A stretch of DNA of 64,000 nucleotides, taken from NCBI GenBank assembly GCA_005765155.1, contig VCCP01000007.1, positions 2,311,501-2,375,500 of the forward strand, given 5' to 3'. The stretch is from Zelopaecilomyces penicillatus. Lineage: Eukaryota > Ascomycota > Sordariomycetes > Hypocreales > Pseudodiploosporaceae. Shown here in pieces: positions 11,265-24,496 of this stretch. The translations under genes and the position numbers were made by a program. The notes below the pieces were generated by a model. It saw nothing but the letters and a program-made list of their open reading frames with translations, did no database searches and was not told the DNA's origin. Position 1 is the first letter of the stretch, and every line of letters starts with the position of its first letter.

Positions 11265-11773
11265 ATGTTATCACCACCCCTCTCAGGCACAACCGACGCC
11301 AGTGAGAACGTGGAGTATATGGCGTGTGATGTTGTCGAACGTGAAAGAGCAGTAGATGCGGGTTTCCCTATCGCCTCAGGGCCTTCCTTGGTTGGAAGAA
11401 GATCTAAAGCCCGCGTATGGTGCACGTGGAAAGGCTGTGACCATCGAGAACCCGACCTCAATGAGATGAAGTGAGTTGTTATTTCTCGCCCGCCCAGCGA
11501 CCCCTGTTGCTCAACCCTTGTCTCAGAAAACATGCCGCCACTCACCGACGCTGTCCCAAAGAGGACTGCAGTTGGGCTGACGCTCGAGATGGGAAGGAGA
11601 AGAGGCGTCACGTTTGGTATAACCACAGAGAATGGGCCAAGAGCACCGGGTATCCACCCATGAGTGCGCAGTGCGATGAGTGCCCCGCGGTCTTCGCGCG
11701 CGAGGATGGTGTGAGTCGCCATAAGAAAGAGGTGCATGGAGCCATCAAACGTGCCAGGAAGTTGGGGAACTGA
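11265..11773 (+). CDS. C2H2 zinc-finger protein with three fingers
   Basis: Two exons, 11265-11470 and 11527-11773, joined across a 56-nt intron (GTGAGT...CTCAG). Splicing completes finger 1, C-x4-C-x12-H-x3-H, which spans the junction. Finger 2 is C-x4-C-x13-H-x4-H and finger 3 is C-x2-C-x12-H-x4-H. The rebuilt finger supports the intron strongly. The encoded part is about 150 aa and may lack its N-terminus (see the frame at 11010-11255). Three consecutive C2H2 fingers suggest DNA binding and a possible regulatory role. No other transcription factor is visible in the window, but the distance to the PKS/NRPS genes makes control of the cluster only a guess. Confidence 0.65.
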
Positions 11774-12866
11774 CGAAGTCAAGACCTGGATTGGAGTGAC
11801 TGGGATATTCAATGATACACTATGGATGACAGTGATTTTGATTAGAAATGAGTGCAGTCGGTTAGCTAGAAATCGATATGCAGTCCGTACATAAACTAAT
11901 GCCATTGTGCGTAATCGTCTTAACGCCTTCTCGCCATTTCCTGTCACATCGGTATCCTCCTGTCATTAGCTCCCTGCTAACCGGAAATGTGAAGATTGCC
12001 TTGAACCCATGTGGCACAAGGACAGCAACTTCACCTCCCGGTGTGTTCCGGGGTAGGCGGGACTGCTCCGGTCCGCCATGGTTCCCACAGCGAGTTGGCC
12101 GGATCGGATGGAACGGGCCCGGTTAGCGGAGAAGAGCGCATCGACGTCGAAGCCTGATCAAGAATGGGGCCAATTACCCGAGCGGGAAGGCGGTGAGGGG
12201 CGACGGGGAATTTGCCGCGACCGACATTACTCCATATAAAATGGTTCAGAGAAGCTGCTGCCTATCAGTACCTGAATATGATGTATGCTTTAGGTAGCGG
12301 TTAGTTTTAGACTATGTGATGAGCATGTTGTCGTGTCAATTCAAATTTCTTGAATCTTGTATCTATTTCTTCCAACACCCCTGTGACTGTGTCTTGGACG
12401 ACATATTATTTGGCAAAGTCTTTGTTAATATGGTATGAGTTAAATTGAGATGGTAATTTCTCTCACGGAGGTGGTTGACATATAATTAAGACAGATTTGA
12501 GAACCATAGAACGTGACGGATTATGTTCAATTAAAGAATGATAGAGTTCAAATGGGATTTAGTAGAGCATGCTGAAACCGGATATTCAAGCCATCGGCCG
12601 CTCATATTATAATTTCGCTTAAGAACATGCGATATTTAATTAAACCTCTATCCATACACTAACTAACTACAAACTGTGGACCAATATATTTTTCATTCTA
12701 GACGTTGTAAACAGAGACCAATGCGGCACCAGCTGTTGTGGGGAACAGATCAACCAGCATCCCGGCGAACCACTTTAAAACGGCAATGTTCTATTCAGTA
12801 TCAAGCTCAAAATTTGACATTTATCTCTATGTTCTCGTTACTACATAAAAAAAGTCTACATCAATC
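11774..12866. other. Intergenic region between convergent genes
   Basis: A GC-rich half (about 11990-12230) gives way to AT-rich sequence (12290-12860). No frame with family features was found. Confidence 0.45.
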
Positions 12867-14733
12867 TCAAGAGCTGAAACCACGAATTGGCTTAAGCTTA
12901 ACCATCAAAGGCAGTTTCTCCCACAAAGTGAAGACCTTTTGATCCAGCCAGTTCTGTTTGGGGTCAAGAAGTTCCAAGTCAAAGTCAAAGATAAGTCTGC
13001 TGATAATAAGACGCATCTCAATATTGGCAAGCCTAATTTAGTCATGTTAGCCTTCTGTACTATGTTCTTTGTTTTTTAAGGGGGTGTTGAGATGACATAC
13101 GTTTTGCCAAGGCAGTTTCGAGGACCAAACGAAAAGGGGTTCAGGATAGCCCTGTTGTCGTTTTCGTAGAGTTCATCACCTAAGAAGCGCTCTGGGGCAA
13201 AGGAAAAAGGCGTTGTAAAGTTTCGTTCAGAGTGGTTAGCGGGCCACTGAGAGATGGAAACGGATGTCTGATAGATTTGTTAGCCATTCGAGCTTCAATT
13301 TGTCATGTCGACTCATTCAATGGTTTTATGCAATACTCACTCCTCCAGGGATCCAATAACCGCCCAAAAAGTCACCCTTGCCTGGGACTAGCCTCATAAA
13401 GCCAGCAGCATTGGGAGGGTACATTCGAAGAGCTTCGGACAGAACAGCATTGAGATACGGCATAGTGCTGACAGCCTTGACAGTAATCTCTGACGAATCC
13501 TTGAACGTGCCACGAATCTCTGCCTTGAGCTTCTGTAGCTTTTCGGGGTTCTTGAGCAGCAGGTATGTGCAGCCAGATAGAAGTGTTGCTGTGGTTTCGC
13601 TGCCAGCTACAAGCACAATGTTGGCGTTGCTGTCGATTTCGTTTCTGCTCATCATTCCCTTGGGGTGGTTCATGATGTGGGTCATGAGATCGGAGCGGGC
13701 GGTTTCTCGCTCGAGACGCTGGCCGACTCGGTCAAAGACGAACATGTTGAACTTTTTGCGCATCTCAAGGAGGTTCTTGGGAGCGAAACGCTTGGCTAGT
13801 TGCTGGAAGAGAGGATACCGGCGGACTACGCTGTTCAATGAGATGGCCCTGACGGAGCTGAAGAGCATCTTGACCCAGGGATGGTAGTCACTGTCTCGGA
13901 GACAGTGGAACGACTCTCCAAAGGTCATGTCAGCAATGATGCTGCATGAAGTTAGTTTTCTTGAACTCAAAATCTTACATTTCTTGGGCCCCTTTCAAAA
14001 CCTCAAGACTCAAAATCTCAACATGGCACTTACTCAAACGTAAAGAAGTTGAACCACTTCACAATGTCTACATCACCCTTGGACGCCCCCTGCACTTGCT
14101 CATGAAGCCTCTGCGTGAATAGTTCAACATATCCCTGAATGAGGTCCTCCTGATCCCTCAACGCCTTATCACCAAACGCAGGGGCAATAATCTTCCTCAT
14201 ACGGGGGTGCGTCTCGGCATCAGCCTGCATAATGGACCAAGTCTCATTGTACGGCTCCGCGAACCACCTCCGGTCTTTGACGTACTTGCCCTTGCCTGCT
14301 TTCTCGCCCGTGTGCGTGCCGTACACCTCCTGCCACACGTCGCTGATGAAGGATACCTCATCGGGCGCTATCCGCACGACGTCGCCGTACTGGTTATGTA
14401 GCGAATGCAGCCACCGCACTAGGTCGCCTTTGAGTAGATTGCGTACATACGGTAGTCTGCTGCAAGCTGCGATTTTGGGACCGGGGACTCGGCTTAGAGG
14501 ATGGAAATAGATTTGATAGATGAGGCTGCTGACGATGTAAGATATCCACTGCGATATTGCGAAAAAAAAAGAGAAAAGAGTGTTAGTGGAACGCCTTCAA
14601 AATCCACATTTCCCTATTAGGATGCTATACGCACAATCAGCAGCAGAGTGCCAAAGCCTAGAACCAGTCGTTGAGTGTTCGATAGTACTGTAAGCATGGG
14701 GTGGTCAGCGACCTTTGAGAATAAGCCTGCCAT
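12867..14733 (-). CDS. Cytochrome P450 monooxygenase (CYP65-like)
   Basis: Five exons (14733-14635, 14548-14034, 13941-13341, 13267-13101, 13032-12867) sum to 1548 nt, encoding 515 aa with consistent phases. An N-terminal hydrophobic anchor is followed by the hinge RVPGPK, then a TFDIIADMTFGESF segment rebuilt across intron 2. The I-helix is VAGSETT and the K-helix ExxR is in SEALRMYPP. The heme-binding loop FSFGPRNCLGK carries the cysteine ligand. The TFDIIADMTFGE block is characteristic of CYP65-type hydroxylases, which include the trichothecene C-15 hydroxylase group. The substrate is not predictable. It lies next to the ABCC transporter, so it could belong to the same pathway. Confidence 0.9.
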
Positions 14734-17027
14734 GTTCTATTTTTTGATGCTGTTCGTTTCAATGTTCTGTTTTCATGAAAAAAACCAAAAAAACTACACC
14801 ACACACATCTCTAGATTTCCAGTTTTTGCAAAGTCTAAGAAATGTTTTATCTGCTCAAACTGCACCCGATCGGCAGTCCGGCTTCATCGGGACTTATCCT
14901 CCAATGAACGAATGACTGAGCCCTTGTAGCCACTACGAAACGCAGACCAGCAAGAAAGTGGACAAAGACAGAGACTTCACCTGGGGCGTAGGGCCTGCCT
15001 GACTCATTGCTGGAGATACGGGTTTTCGTTACAGTATAACCCGACAGCTAGACGGAGGATCTTCTTAGTTGCGCCGGCACATTCCGTGACCAGCTCCGGC
15101 CCTCACGGTTACGGTAGAGGAGCCGAGCATTTACTCATTGCGTTGACGAGACGGGGTTGACGAGTGCTGCTGCTGCTGCTATGGCTGCGACATCATCGAC
15201 TAGAAACCCGGGTTAGGGTTAGATAATGGTGGAGGTTGTAGGTCATTTCCATAGTGAGTGTTTTTAAAACTCACGCAATATGGTCAACCACTTCAGCACA
15301 AGAGCCTACAACGCGAGTTCAGATTAGTCCCCAGCGTGCAGACACTGTAATGCAGCTACAAGGCACGATTGGACACCAATGCCAGTGGTTATAGCACAAT
15401 CAATGTCGCATAATGAAACCCTGTTGAATCCTTCTTGACTAAACCCTTCTCAACCCTTTATAACCCTCGCCAACCCTCACCAACCCTTGCTAACGCTCAT
15501 GGGACCCTGGTGAATCCTTCGCTGCCACCGTGTCCTTGCTAGGTCGTAACGAAGCGAACAAGTGCAAGGGATGAGCTTACTTGCTAGCATTCGTATTGGT
15601 TCAAAGGCTAGAGCATGAGATAATATTGTCTATTCCTAATTCGGCAGCGCCATTCTGTGAGGGACACCAGATGCCAGACTTTGTCTACTAACAATGCTGA
15701 AAAATATTTGTGATCGTGCGAGTGAACACAATGGCTCTTATTACTGCGGCTATCAGCTCCATCATGAAAGTCTTATTTGGATCACAATCTATCTCCCTCA
15801 CATCACCATGATTCTCAAGAGGCAAACGTGAGCCTGCGTGGTGGTTCCCGTTCTCTGTAGCGGACAGAGGCACGTAACAGTAACCACACACAGCTACGCC
15901 TTTTCTAGTTCCATCTATCCGCTGCCTCACAGTCAGTTTTTGCAAAACGGCCAAACGCGTCGCCGTGTTACGAACAGTCAGCAAAGAATGATCTGCAACC
16001 CCAGGCCCCAGCCACGCCAAGACCGACGGGTCTCCTTGTTGCACCTTAGCCTGTCTAGGTATTTTGCTGGAGATTTACAGTATGTATGTAAGACTACGGA
16101 GGGTGCCTGCCTAACCTTGGGGTGATGAGGCGACTGACACAGCCTTTGTTTGTTCAAACGAATTGAATAAAATGACCAGTCCATCCATCATCAGATGCTG
16201 GCTTGTTGGCTGTTGGGCTATTGGTATGCCGAGGAAGGATGTCGGAACTTTGGATGAATGGATGGGAGGATGGTCAGTTGTTCATGGAAGAATCGAGATT
16301 AGCAGCGGGAGGCACCGGGAGAGAGCTCCGATTTCCCAAAACGGAACATGGAAGTACGGGTACCTGCTCCCTCCTCGTAAGACTGCGCTACGGTTCAAGT
16401 ACCGCCACCCATATCACACACCCAATATCGTAAAGACCGTAAAGGGGAATCTGATGCCCCCCCCCCCCCGGAAGCTTAACCAACCCATGCCAAGCAACGA
16501 ATGAATAGAATGGATGGATGGATGGAAACAGTGACTAGCATCTCGCGAGCCTTCCTTGCACCGTTTGATCCCGAGCGCGATCTCCCTTAAGGTCTGACTG
16601 AAGAGGGTTCCCGAGCCAATCACCGCGCAGACTGTGCAAGATTAAGTGAGACCCTGTCGTGCCTTTTTCTTCCTTTCGTTGCAACCCAGCGTCATGCTGA
16701 AGGATTGCGTGTGCGGCCTTGCCTCGGATTCCTTTCTGCTTGCGTGGTTCCGTTTTCCTTCAATCTCCTTCCTCACAACCTCTTTGTCGCCCAACTTCAT
16801 TTCACTTCGGGGTTTTCTTCTTTTTCTTTTTCCTGTTGACCAAGTCTAGCATTTCCACATTTCAACTCCATGCTGCGATTTTCCAGCGTTACGACTACGA
16901 AGCGAATTTAAAACATAGAGTACCGACGATCGCAGGCAGATAGCTGGGCATTTGGGAGGGCAGTAACCACCACCAGGGAAATCCTCCCTTTTGGAGCGAC
17001 CACAAATTTCTATCCTGAAAACACAGT
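14734..17027. other. Long intergenic region with telomere-like and simple repeats
   Basis: Divergent spacing between the P450 and ABC transporter genes. It contains a CTG run (about 15165), a GGTTAGGGTTAG piece (about 15211), the 10-bp AACCCT array, a C10 run (about 16456) and an ATGG run (about 16508). Small frames in it have no family features. Confidence 0.55.
15442..15508. repeat. 10-bp-period AACCCT array, copy 1
   Basis: The hexamer AACCCT starts at 15442, 15452, 15462, 15472 and 15482, followed by AACGCT at 15492 and a shifted ACCCT at 15504. The four bases between hexamers vary. Nearby degenerate copies (AAACCCTG at 15417, AATCCTTC at 15427 and 15513) suggest a longer original array. 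Confidence 0.85.
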
Positions 17028-20000
17028 ATGTCGACACCACTAGCATCATGTCCGGATAAGTCGTTTGGGCCGTGGGCAGGCAGCACGTGTCGCGGCGGCT
17101 TCGACTTTACTCTGCTCTTTGAGGAGAGCATTCTTTCGATTTTGGTCTCTGGGTTCTTCATCTTCTTTGCGCCGTCGCGCATTCTAGGACTCTTTGCGGT
17201 GCCGACCAAAGTCCGTACCAGTCCGTTAGATTGGGCGAAAAAGGTATGTTTACTATTTGGGCTTTGAGCTTTGATGTTTTGTTTCTTCGGAAAACACCTT
17301 GCTGCAAGTGCGCGGTTGATTGAATCGATGAGCGAGTGTCGTGCGGTCGTGAAACCCCCCCACCAACCAAAATGATGTCAACTTTTCGTACCAAACTTCA
17401 AACAACAACTAACTTGGCAATTGTCAAAAGATCACGTCAATTTGCTTCATAGCTCTCAGTGCCGCCCTCCTCGGGCTCTGGGCCGCCAACAACGGCAAAT
17501 TATCCGCCTCTGCCATCACCCACACGAAGACGACCACCGCGAGCGCCGCCCTAACCCTCATCGTATCGCTGTTCTTTGCGCTCCTGTCCACGTTTGAGCA
17601 CCGCGCTTCAATCCGCCCATCGTCTCTCTTGTCCATCTACCTTGGCCTCACTGTTCTCTTCGATGCCGCACGCGCGCGCACCCTCTGGATGCTCGACAAT
17701 GCCGACGACAGCTCCATCCCGGCGGTTTTTACAGCTAGCCTGGCCCTCAAGGTTGTTATGCTGCTGCTTGAGTCGGCCGAGAAGCGATCTATCTTGCTGG
17801 AAGCGTACCAGGATTACTCGGAAGAAGGCGTGAGCGGACCGTACAATCTTGGCGTGTTTTACTGGCTCACAAGCCTCTTCACTACTGGATATCGCAAGGT
17901 CTTGGACCGGGAGGACCTGTACCAGCTGGATGAAGAATTACGATCTGTGAGACTGGCCAAGATTATGGCAGAGGCATGGGAGAAAGGTATGTGATAGCTG
18001 CAGAATACATGGCAAGAGACGCAACCTTGAGTTCGAATATGCTGACAACCCTTTGTTCAACCAGTGCCCGACAAATCCGCCCCTGGTGCTCTCTTTGGCG
18101 CATGGTTCACTGCCTTCTTCGGACCCATGATGATGCCAGTAATTCCCCGACTGTTCCAAATTGGCTTCACGTATGCCCAGCCGTTCCTCATCACCGCCGC
18201 TATTGAGCTCGCCGCTACACCACAGGTGCAACCTTACGATAACATGGGATACGGGTTGATAGGAGCATACTTTCTCGTCTACACTGGTATTGCGGTAGGT
18301 CCTTCGAGTCTCATTCTTCGAATGCCCCAGTTCAAACGGTTGCTGACATACGAGGGTCACAATTTAGGTCTCTATTGGGCAATACGAATGGCGAAACTAT
18401 CGTGCCGTTACGATTATGCGAGGCAGCATCATCCCTCTGGTGTTCCAAAAATCCTTGCTTGTCGACTCTGCGGCCTCTTCCACCTTTAGCCCGACTGCTG
18501 CTTTGACTCTCGTCAGCACCGATATCGAGACGATTTCTGGCGGTATTCCCCAAATTCATGAGACATGGAGCAATCTGATTGAGATTGGACTGGCCATTTA
18601 CTTGCTGTCGAGACAATTGGGCGCTGCTAGTGTCATGGGCGTTGGTTTCGCTATTGGTACGTACATCATTCTCTCCGAATCGAGTCCCATCTTTGTTCCC
18701 TCTTTTGATCTTGAATACTTGACTCAGTCAGCTAACCGTGATATAATCGCTACCTAGTCGTCATGGTCAGCACTGGTTTCCTCGCCGGACCAACTGGTGC
18801 TCACCAAGCTCTTTGGATCGCCGCGTCAGAGAAACGTGTAAACAGCACGGCCAAGGCGTTGGGAAGTGTCAAGTGGCTTAAAATCTCTGGTCTTTCTGAT
18901 ATCGCATTCAAAGTCATTCGTGATTTGCGAGTTCGCGAACTCGTCATCTCGACGAGATTTAGATACATGTTGGGTTTCTCACTCATCTTGTGTAAGTGCT
19001 CTCAAGTCCATGACCAAAATCGCTGTGGCCTTGCAACTAACATTTGGGCCAGCTCTATGCACACCAATCTTGGGCCCTCTTCTCACATTCGCGACTGCGG
19101 CTGGTATTGCCCTGCACACCAATGGCGGCTTGACAATCTCGAAAATCTTCACCTCATTCTCCATCATCATGCTGCTCAATGGGCCTCTGGCCAAGATCAT
19201 CATCGCACTTCCACAGATGGCTGGCGCTTTCGCCTCATTCCAGCGTATCCAGGACCATCTCACCGTTTCCGAGAGAAAGGATGTCCGATTGGCGCCAGGC
19301 AAGGACCGCAACGATCCAGAAAATCCCGAGACCTTGACTCTGCGCAGTGAATCCGAAAAGACGGCGGCCGAAGACTCGGATCTGGATGTTATTGCTTCCA
19401 TTAGTGGCAAATTTTCTTGGCCCAAAGAAGTCGTTGAGGCTACCCCCGAGACTTCGCCTGGAAATTCCGGAACTCAAACCCCAGAAGAATCGACTTCGGA
19501 ACCTGAGGACGAACCTGTCATTGACATCTTCCCCCGCTTAGATGTTCCTCGCCGCTCTCTCACACTGATCATTGGTCCTGTGGGTTGTGGTAAATCAACG
19601 CTCCTGAAAGCTTTGCTCGGTGAACTATCAGCGTTTGAAGGTACCATCAAAACTCAGATTTCCGGTGCTGTCACGTTCTGCGACCAAAACCCATGGCTGC
19701 CGAATGAGACAGTTCGAGAGATCATCTGCGGCAAATCAATCTTGGAAGCGAGCGATGATCAAAACGATGATGAAAAGAAGAATTCTATGGATGATGAGGA
19801 ATGGTACCAAACCGTCATCTCAGCATGTGAGCTGGAACGCGACATGCAGGTCTGGCCTCGCGGGGATAGAACTCCCGTCGGTTCCAAGGGTATTTCCATG
19901 AGTGGTGGCCAGAAACAGCGTCTGGTAAGTGATTGCCTCAAAAAAAGGAAGCAGGGTAGGAATGAGAATGTGCACTAACTATCCCTTATAGTCTATTGCT

Positions 20001-22664
20001 AGAGCAGTGTATGCTCGTCGCGAGCTACTTGTTCTTGACGACGTTTTTAGTGGTCTAGATGCCAACACTGAAGATGTAGTCTTCGACAACCTCCTGGCAA
20101 AGCAGGGTCTTTTGCGCAAGGCAAACATGACCATCATTCTCGCAACCTCCGACTATCGAAGAGTACCCTATGCGGATAAGATTGTGGTTCTCAGTGAACA
20201 AGGTCAAGTTCAACACTCTGGCAGCCCAGACGAGCTGAGGCAGAACCCTGATCTTCGCTGGCTCATTGGAACTGGTGGTGACGCCGACACCGCCACAAAT
20301 ATCTCGCAAGAGGCAGCTCGCAACGTTGCGAAGCGGGCTTCGAAGAAGCCCAAATCTGGGAATGAGTCGGCAGATGCTGCTCTGCAAGAGATTTCGGTGG
20401 CTGCGGAGATGCAAGCCGATGGAGCGCGACAGACAGGCGATACTGCTGTTTACAAGTTCTACATGGAGTCGGCTGGATGGAAGACGCTGACGATTTTCAT
20501 TCTCTCAATTATTGTGTTTGCTTACTGTGATTCCTTCCCCAGTATCTGGCTCAAGTGGTGGGCTGAGGCCAATGAGAAGCATCCAAACCAGAACCTTGGC
20601 AAGTGGCTTGGTGTTTATACTGCGCTCGCTATTGGTGCCATCTCTGCGTGTCTGTTTGGAACATGGTAAGTCTTGGATGCTGGTTGAAACGAGCTTCGAA
20701 GCTATTATGTGCTCTAAGTGAGGTGACTGACTTATTTTGGTATTTGTTTAGGCAACTTTTCATTGTTACCATTAATCGCTCCGGTCTTTATTTCCACGAT
20801 CTTTTGGTCGACATTGTGTCTCGGTAAGCATTCACACAATCTCATGATCCTTCTTAATGTGTGTTTATATATGTTAAACTGATTTGAACTACCCAGGGCC
20901 CCGATGTCGTTCCATTCTACAACAGATAGTGGTATCACGGTCAACCGATTCAGTCAGGATCTACAGCTTATTGACATGGAGCTGCCCTCTGCTGCTTTGG
21001 GTGTTTGCATGGCCCTGTCCTTTGGCGTCGCCCAGTTTGTTCTCGTCTGCGTCTCGTCTAGATATATGACCATTTTGCTGCCTTTCCTGCTTGTTGCTCT
21101 CTATGCCCTCCAGCATTTCTATCTGCGAACGGCACGACAGCTGCGTCTACTTGACATTGAGTACAAGGCACCGCTCTACACGCAGCTTATGGAGACTGTT
21201 TCTGGCCTCGTTACTATCCGCGCGTTCCACTGGGAGTCTCGCTCGACTGCGAAGAACCTGAGAATTCTTGATATTTCTCAGCAACCGAGCTACCTTCTTT
21301 ACTGTGTACAGCGTTGGTTGCAGTTTTCCGTCAACATCGTCATCATGCTGTTGGCCGTCATACTCATTGTCCTTACTACCACCCTGCGCGAGAAGATTGG
21401 CCCTGGTTATGTTGGTATTGCACTTAGTAACATTCTCGCCTTTAGCGCTACCATGCAGGCTACCATTAACAGCTGGGTCCAGCTCGAGATTTCTCTCGGA
21501 GCCGTCGCCAGAATCAGGAGCTTCTCTGGAGAAGTCAAGAGTGAAGACGATGAGGCCATCGAGCGGCTCATTACGGCAGGAAAGCCTGCCGTGCTCGCTG
21601 AGCCTAATTTGAAGGGCTCTGGTTCGGAGATTTGGCCGAGCCGTGGACATATCGAGCTGCAAGATGTCTGTGCTTCGTATCCGTAAGTGTCACCAAATTC
21701 TCTGGGTTCTCTGATGCATCGCATTGATTCTATTGATTCGATTAACTAACTTTGAACCCCCATCGTATAGTTCATCTGGTCGTGTTTTAAACGGTATTAG
21801 CTTGTCCATTCAACCTGGTGAAAAGGTTGCCATCTGCGGCCGAACCGGCAGGTATGTTGAATTCCCTAACAAATGTATAGAGCCCACTACATCAGTATTT
21901 CTCTGACTTTTTTTTGCTTTTATAGTGGAAAATCTTCTCTTTTCCTCAGTCTCTTGGGTCTCATTGCCCAAGATTCTGGCACCATCACCATTGACGGGGT
22001 CGACCTCGCCACGTTGCCACGTGAATATCTGCGTACTCACCTCGTAGCTGTTCCCCAAGAAGCCTACATTCTCGATGGAACTGTACGACTCAACGCCGAT
22101 CCCTATCGTAGCCAAGAGTCCCTTGGAAATGAGAGCATTTCCGAGAGCCGCGACAAGGAGATCATCCGGGCTCTGCAGAGAGTTGGCCTGTGGAAGAAGA
22201 TTGAAGCTCGTGGTGGACTTGACGCGACGATTGACGACAAGTTCTTGTCCCAAGGTCAGGCACAGCTGATGGTGCTGGCGCGTGCGATGCTCAGACAGGG
22301 TGACAGCCGAGTACTCCTTTTGGACGAGGCCACAAGCAGGTATGTTTTCATCGTTGAGCGTCTGCACAGCGAACTTTCGTACATTTGGAAACAAAATAGG
22401 ACAATTTATGCTAACTATGTAACTTATAGCCTGGACGAGTCTACTAGTGCAGTCATTGATGATGTGGTCAACACTTGGTTCCAGGGCTGGACAATTCTAG
22501 CCATTGCGCATAAACTGGATGTGGTTCTCGACTATGACAAGATTGCAGTCCTGGACGCTGGCAGATTGGTTGAGTTTGACGCGCCACGCAAGCTGCTGGC
22601 CCAAGAAGGCTCTGTGTTTAAAGATTTATATCACCTCTCTACAAACTCAACGAGTGTGGAGTAG
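17028..22664 (+). CDS. ABCC-type multidrug/secondary-metabolite transporter
   Basis: Twelve exons sum to 4659 nt, encoding 1552 aa with consistent phases: 17028-17243, 17431-17986, 18065-18294, 18368-18656, 18758-18991, 19053-19924, 19992-20665, 20752-20823, 20897-21682, 21771-21851, 21926-22339, 22430-22664. The order is a TMD0-like N-terminal bundle, TMD1, NBD1, TMD2, NBD2. NBD1 has Walker A GPVGCGKST, signature MSGGQ and Walker B LLVLDD, with Asp in place of the catalytic Glu as is common in ABCC. NBD2 has Walker A GRTGSGKSS (interrupted by an intron), a variant signature LSQGQ and Walker B VLLLDEATS. Fungal members of this group are plasma- or vacuolar-membrane pumps. Its position beside the PKS and thioesterase suggests product export or self-protection. 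Confidence 0.93.
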
Positions 22665-24159
22665 GGGTTGGGGTTGAGCGAAATGGGATCTTTCTGTGTA
22701 TAATATCTAGCCCCCCGCTCACATCGACCTGGTTGTCAGCTGCATATATAATTGCTTTGTTTTTCTTTTTTTTTCTTCTCTTTTTTTTTTTACATATAGA
22801 TGGCGTTTTTTACTCTATCGATTTTTTATTATTATTTTACACTGAACTATATACCATTACTACTTGCATAGGTAGTATCATCACGGGTGGCTGATGGGGA
22901 TCTGGGCATATCACATATAAATTGCTGATTTTGCTACGTCAGCAATAGCTATAGCCTAAGATATCTATTTGCTATAGCATAAGAGCAGTAGTGGGAGGAA
23001 AGGGGGGGGAGGGGGGTAAATAGCGCGCCCTCGGCCATAGTAAAACAATAGTGATGGCAAATAGAAGCTCGGTGGGTGAGTGTACTTGCTGTATCAGTCA
23101 AGTACCTTGGTAGGCTTGGCTTCGTCTCTACTCGTCAAGATATGACTTGATCTCTTCCGTGATCACTGCTCCTGGCTTATCAGACGTGGATCCACGGGGG
23201 GATTTATCATATGATGATCATGATGCCTATTGTTGCCGTGAGCCCACATCGATACCGTCTTAATGCACGTGCTGTATCTGAGCTATGGCGAATGGGATTT
23301 TACTTTAATACCATAATATCATGTTTACATTCACTGAAACCTGTGAGCATTGCAAAGCTTCATTCAATGTGTAAAGGGCCAAAACGTAAATCGCGTCAGA
23401 AGCTGGACGCGGCGTAAGCTACGTCACATTGCATGTCTAAGCAGGTGATACAGTAATCGTATATTAATGAGTCCCAAGCCCTCTTAGTAGTGTGCAAGGC
23501 CCCGCTAAAGTCACTGTAAGCCGCACTCTGATCTTGGGGCCCTTCATTCCTAGTTGATGAGTCAGTGCGAAGATGGATTCATCCTGCTGCCCTCATTACA
23601 CACGTCCATGTTTTCTGCTGGCTGCATCTGCTTAACCTCTTGCTTGCTGAGCCTGTCAGCCTACAGTCAGGGGTATTATTTGCTACTTTTGTCGCTGTTC
23701 GCTTCGGACCGACGGTTGCTGATCCGCTTGAAACGTAGACAGAGAGAGGGCATAGAGCAAGTAATTAAATACCGCATAGAAGTCGGATGAACGATATCTA
23801 TGTTCAGATTAACCCCCTGTCCCCCCAAGACGTTTCCAAGCTTGTGTAGATGCCTGTGTAGATTTGTGACGCATGAAAATTCAAGTTTGCGGCAATAGAA
23901 ATTATGGAAAGCCAACGGCCGGGCTGCGTTGTACCTTGTACAAAGTGTAAAATGGAAGATGGAGGGAGGATAGGATGGGCTTTTCCATCAAGTACGGTTT
24001 AGGGTTGTCAACTTATGACGGACATCTCTCAGCATGGCCCTGGTCAATCCGGTTGACGTACCATCTGCCTAATTCTTTTTATTAGTGTGGAGGGGCACAC
24101 TACCGTATTGCCATTCCGTCCGCTGGAAGAAACCCTCCCAGCGAATGATGTGTCTTGAA

Positions 24160-24190
<31 letters not shown>

Positions 24191-24496
24191 GTGCGTGTGT
24201 GTCAATGTCATCATCACACAAACAGCTGTGCTCTCAAGTCCAACAGGTAGCTCTTCGTGGATCGACGTCTCCTCCCACTTGCATGTGCGTGTGTGTGTGT
24301 GTGTGTGTATGTGTGTGTGTGTATGTGTGTGCGTGTGTGTGCGTGAACAGACAGACAGAAAGCTTGGTTTTCTGGAAAAACGTTGTTACCTTTCCCCTTC
24401 AAACCCACCACACCTTTCCACCCCTCCAAACTACGTCCAAAGCCAATATCGCCGCGCGACCACCTGGTGGTGTCGCGGATTTTGAAAACGCCCACC
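22665..24496. other. Intergenic region with T-rich and dinucleotide repeats
   Basis: The transporter 3' flank has T-runs near 22760-22790, then a G-rich patch near 23000. Before the thioesterase start lie a CTCTGT/CT repeat (about 24161-24190) and a long GT repeat (about 24283-24345). No gene was seen. Confidence 0.5.
24161..24345. repeat. CT/CTGT and GT microsatellites upstream of thioesterase
   Basis: Two simple-repeat blocks, pyrimidine-rich at 24161-24190 and GT-rich with occasional AT or GC interruptions at 24283-24345. They end about 150 bp before the thioesterase ATG and so lie in its promoter or 5' UTR. Confidence 0.85.

Noticed and set aside
11228..11947. Reverse-strand frame of 239 codons
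   Set aside because: It lies antisense to the C2H2 gene, has no family features, and the forward strand gives three well-formed zinc fingers with a good intron.
15165..15185. CTG trinucleotide run as a special element
   Set aside because: Only a handful of units; unremarkable in fungal intergenic DNA.
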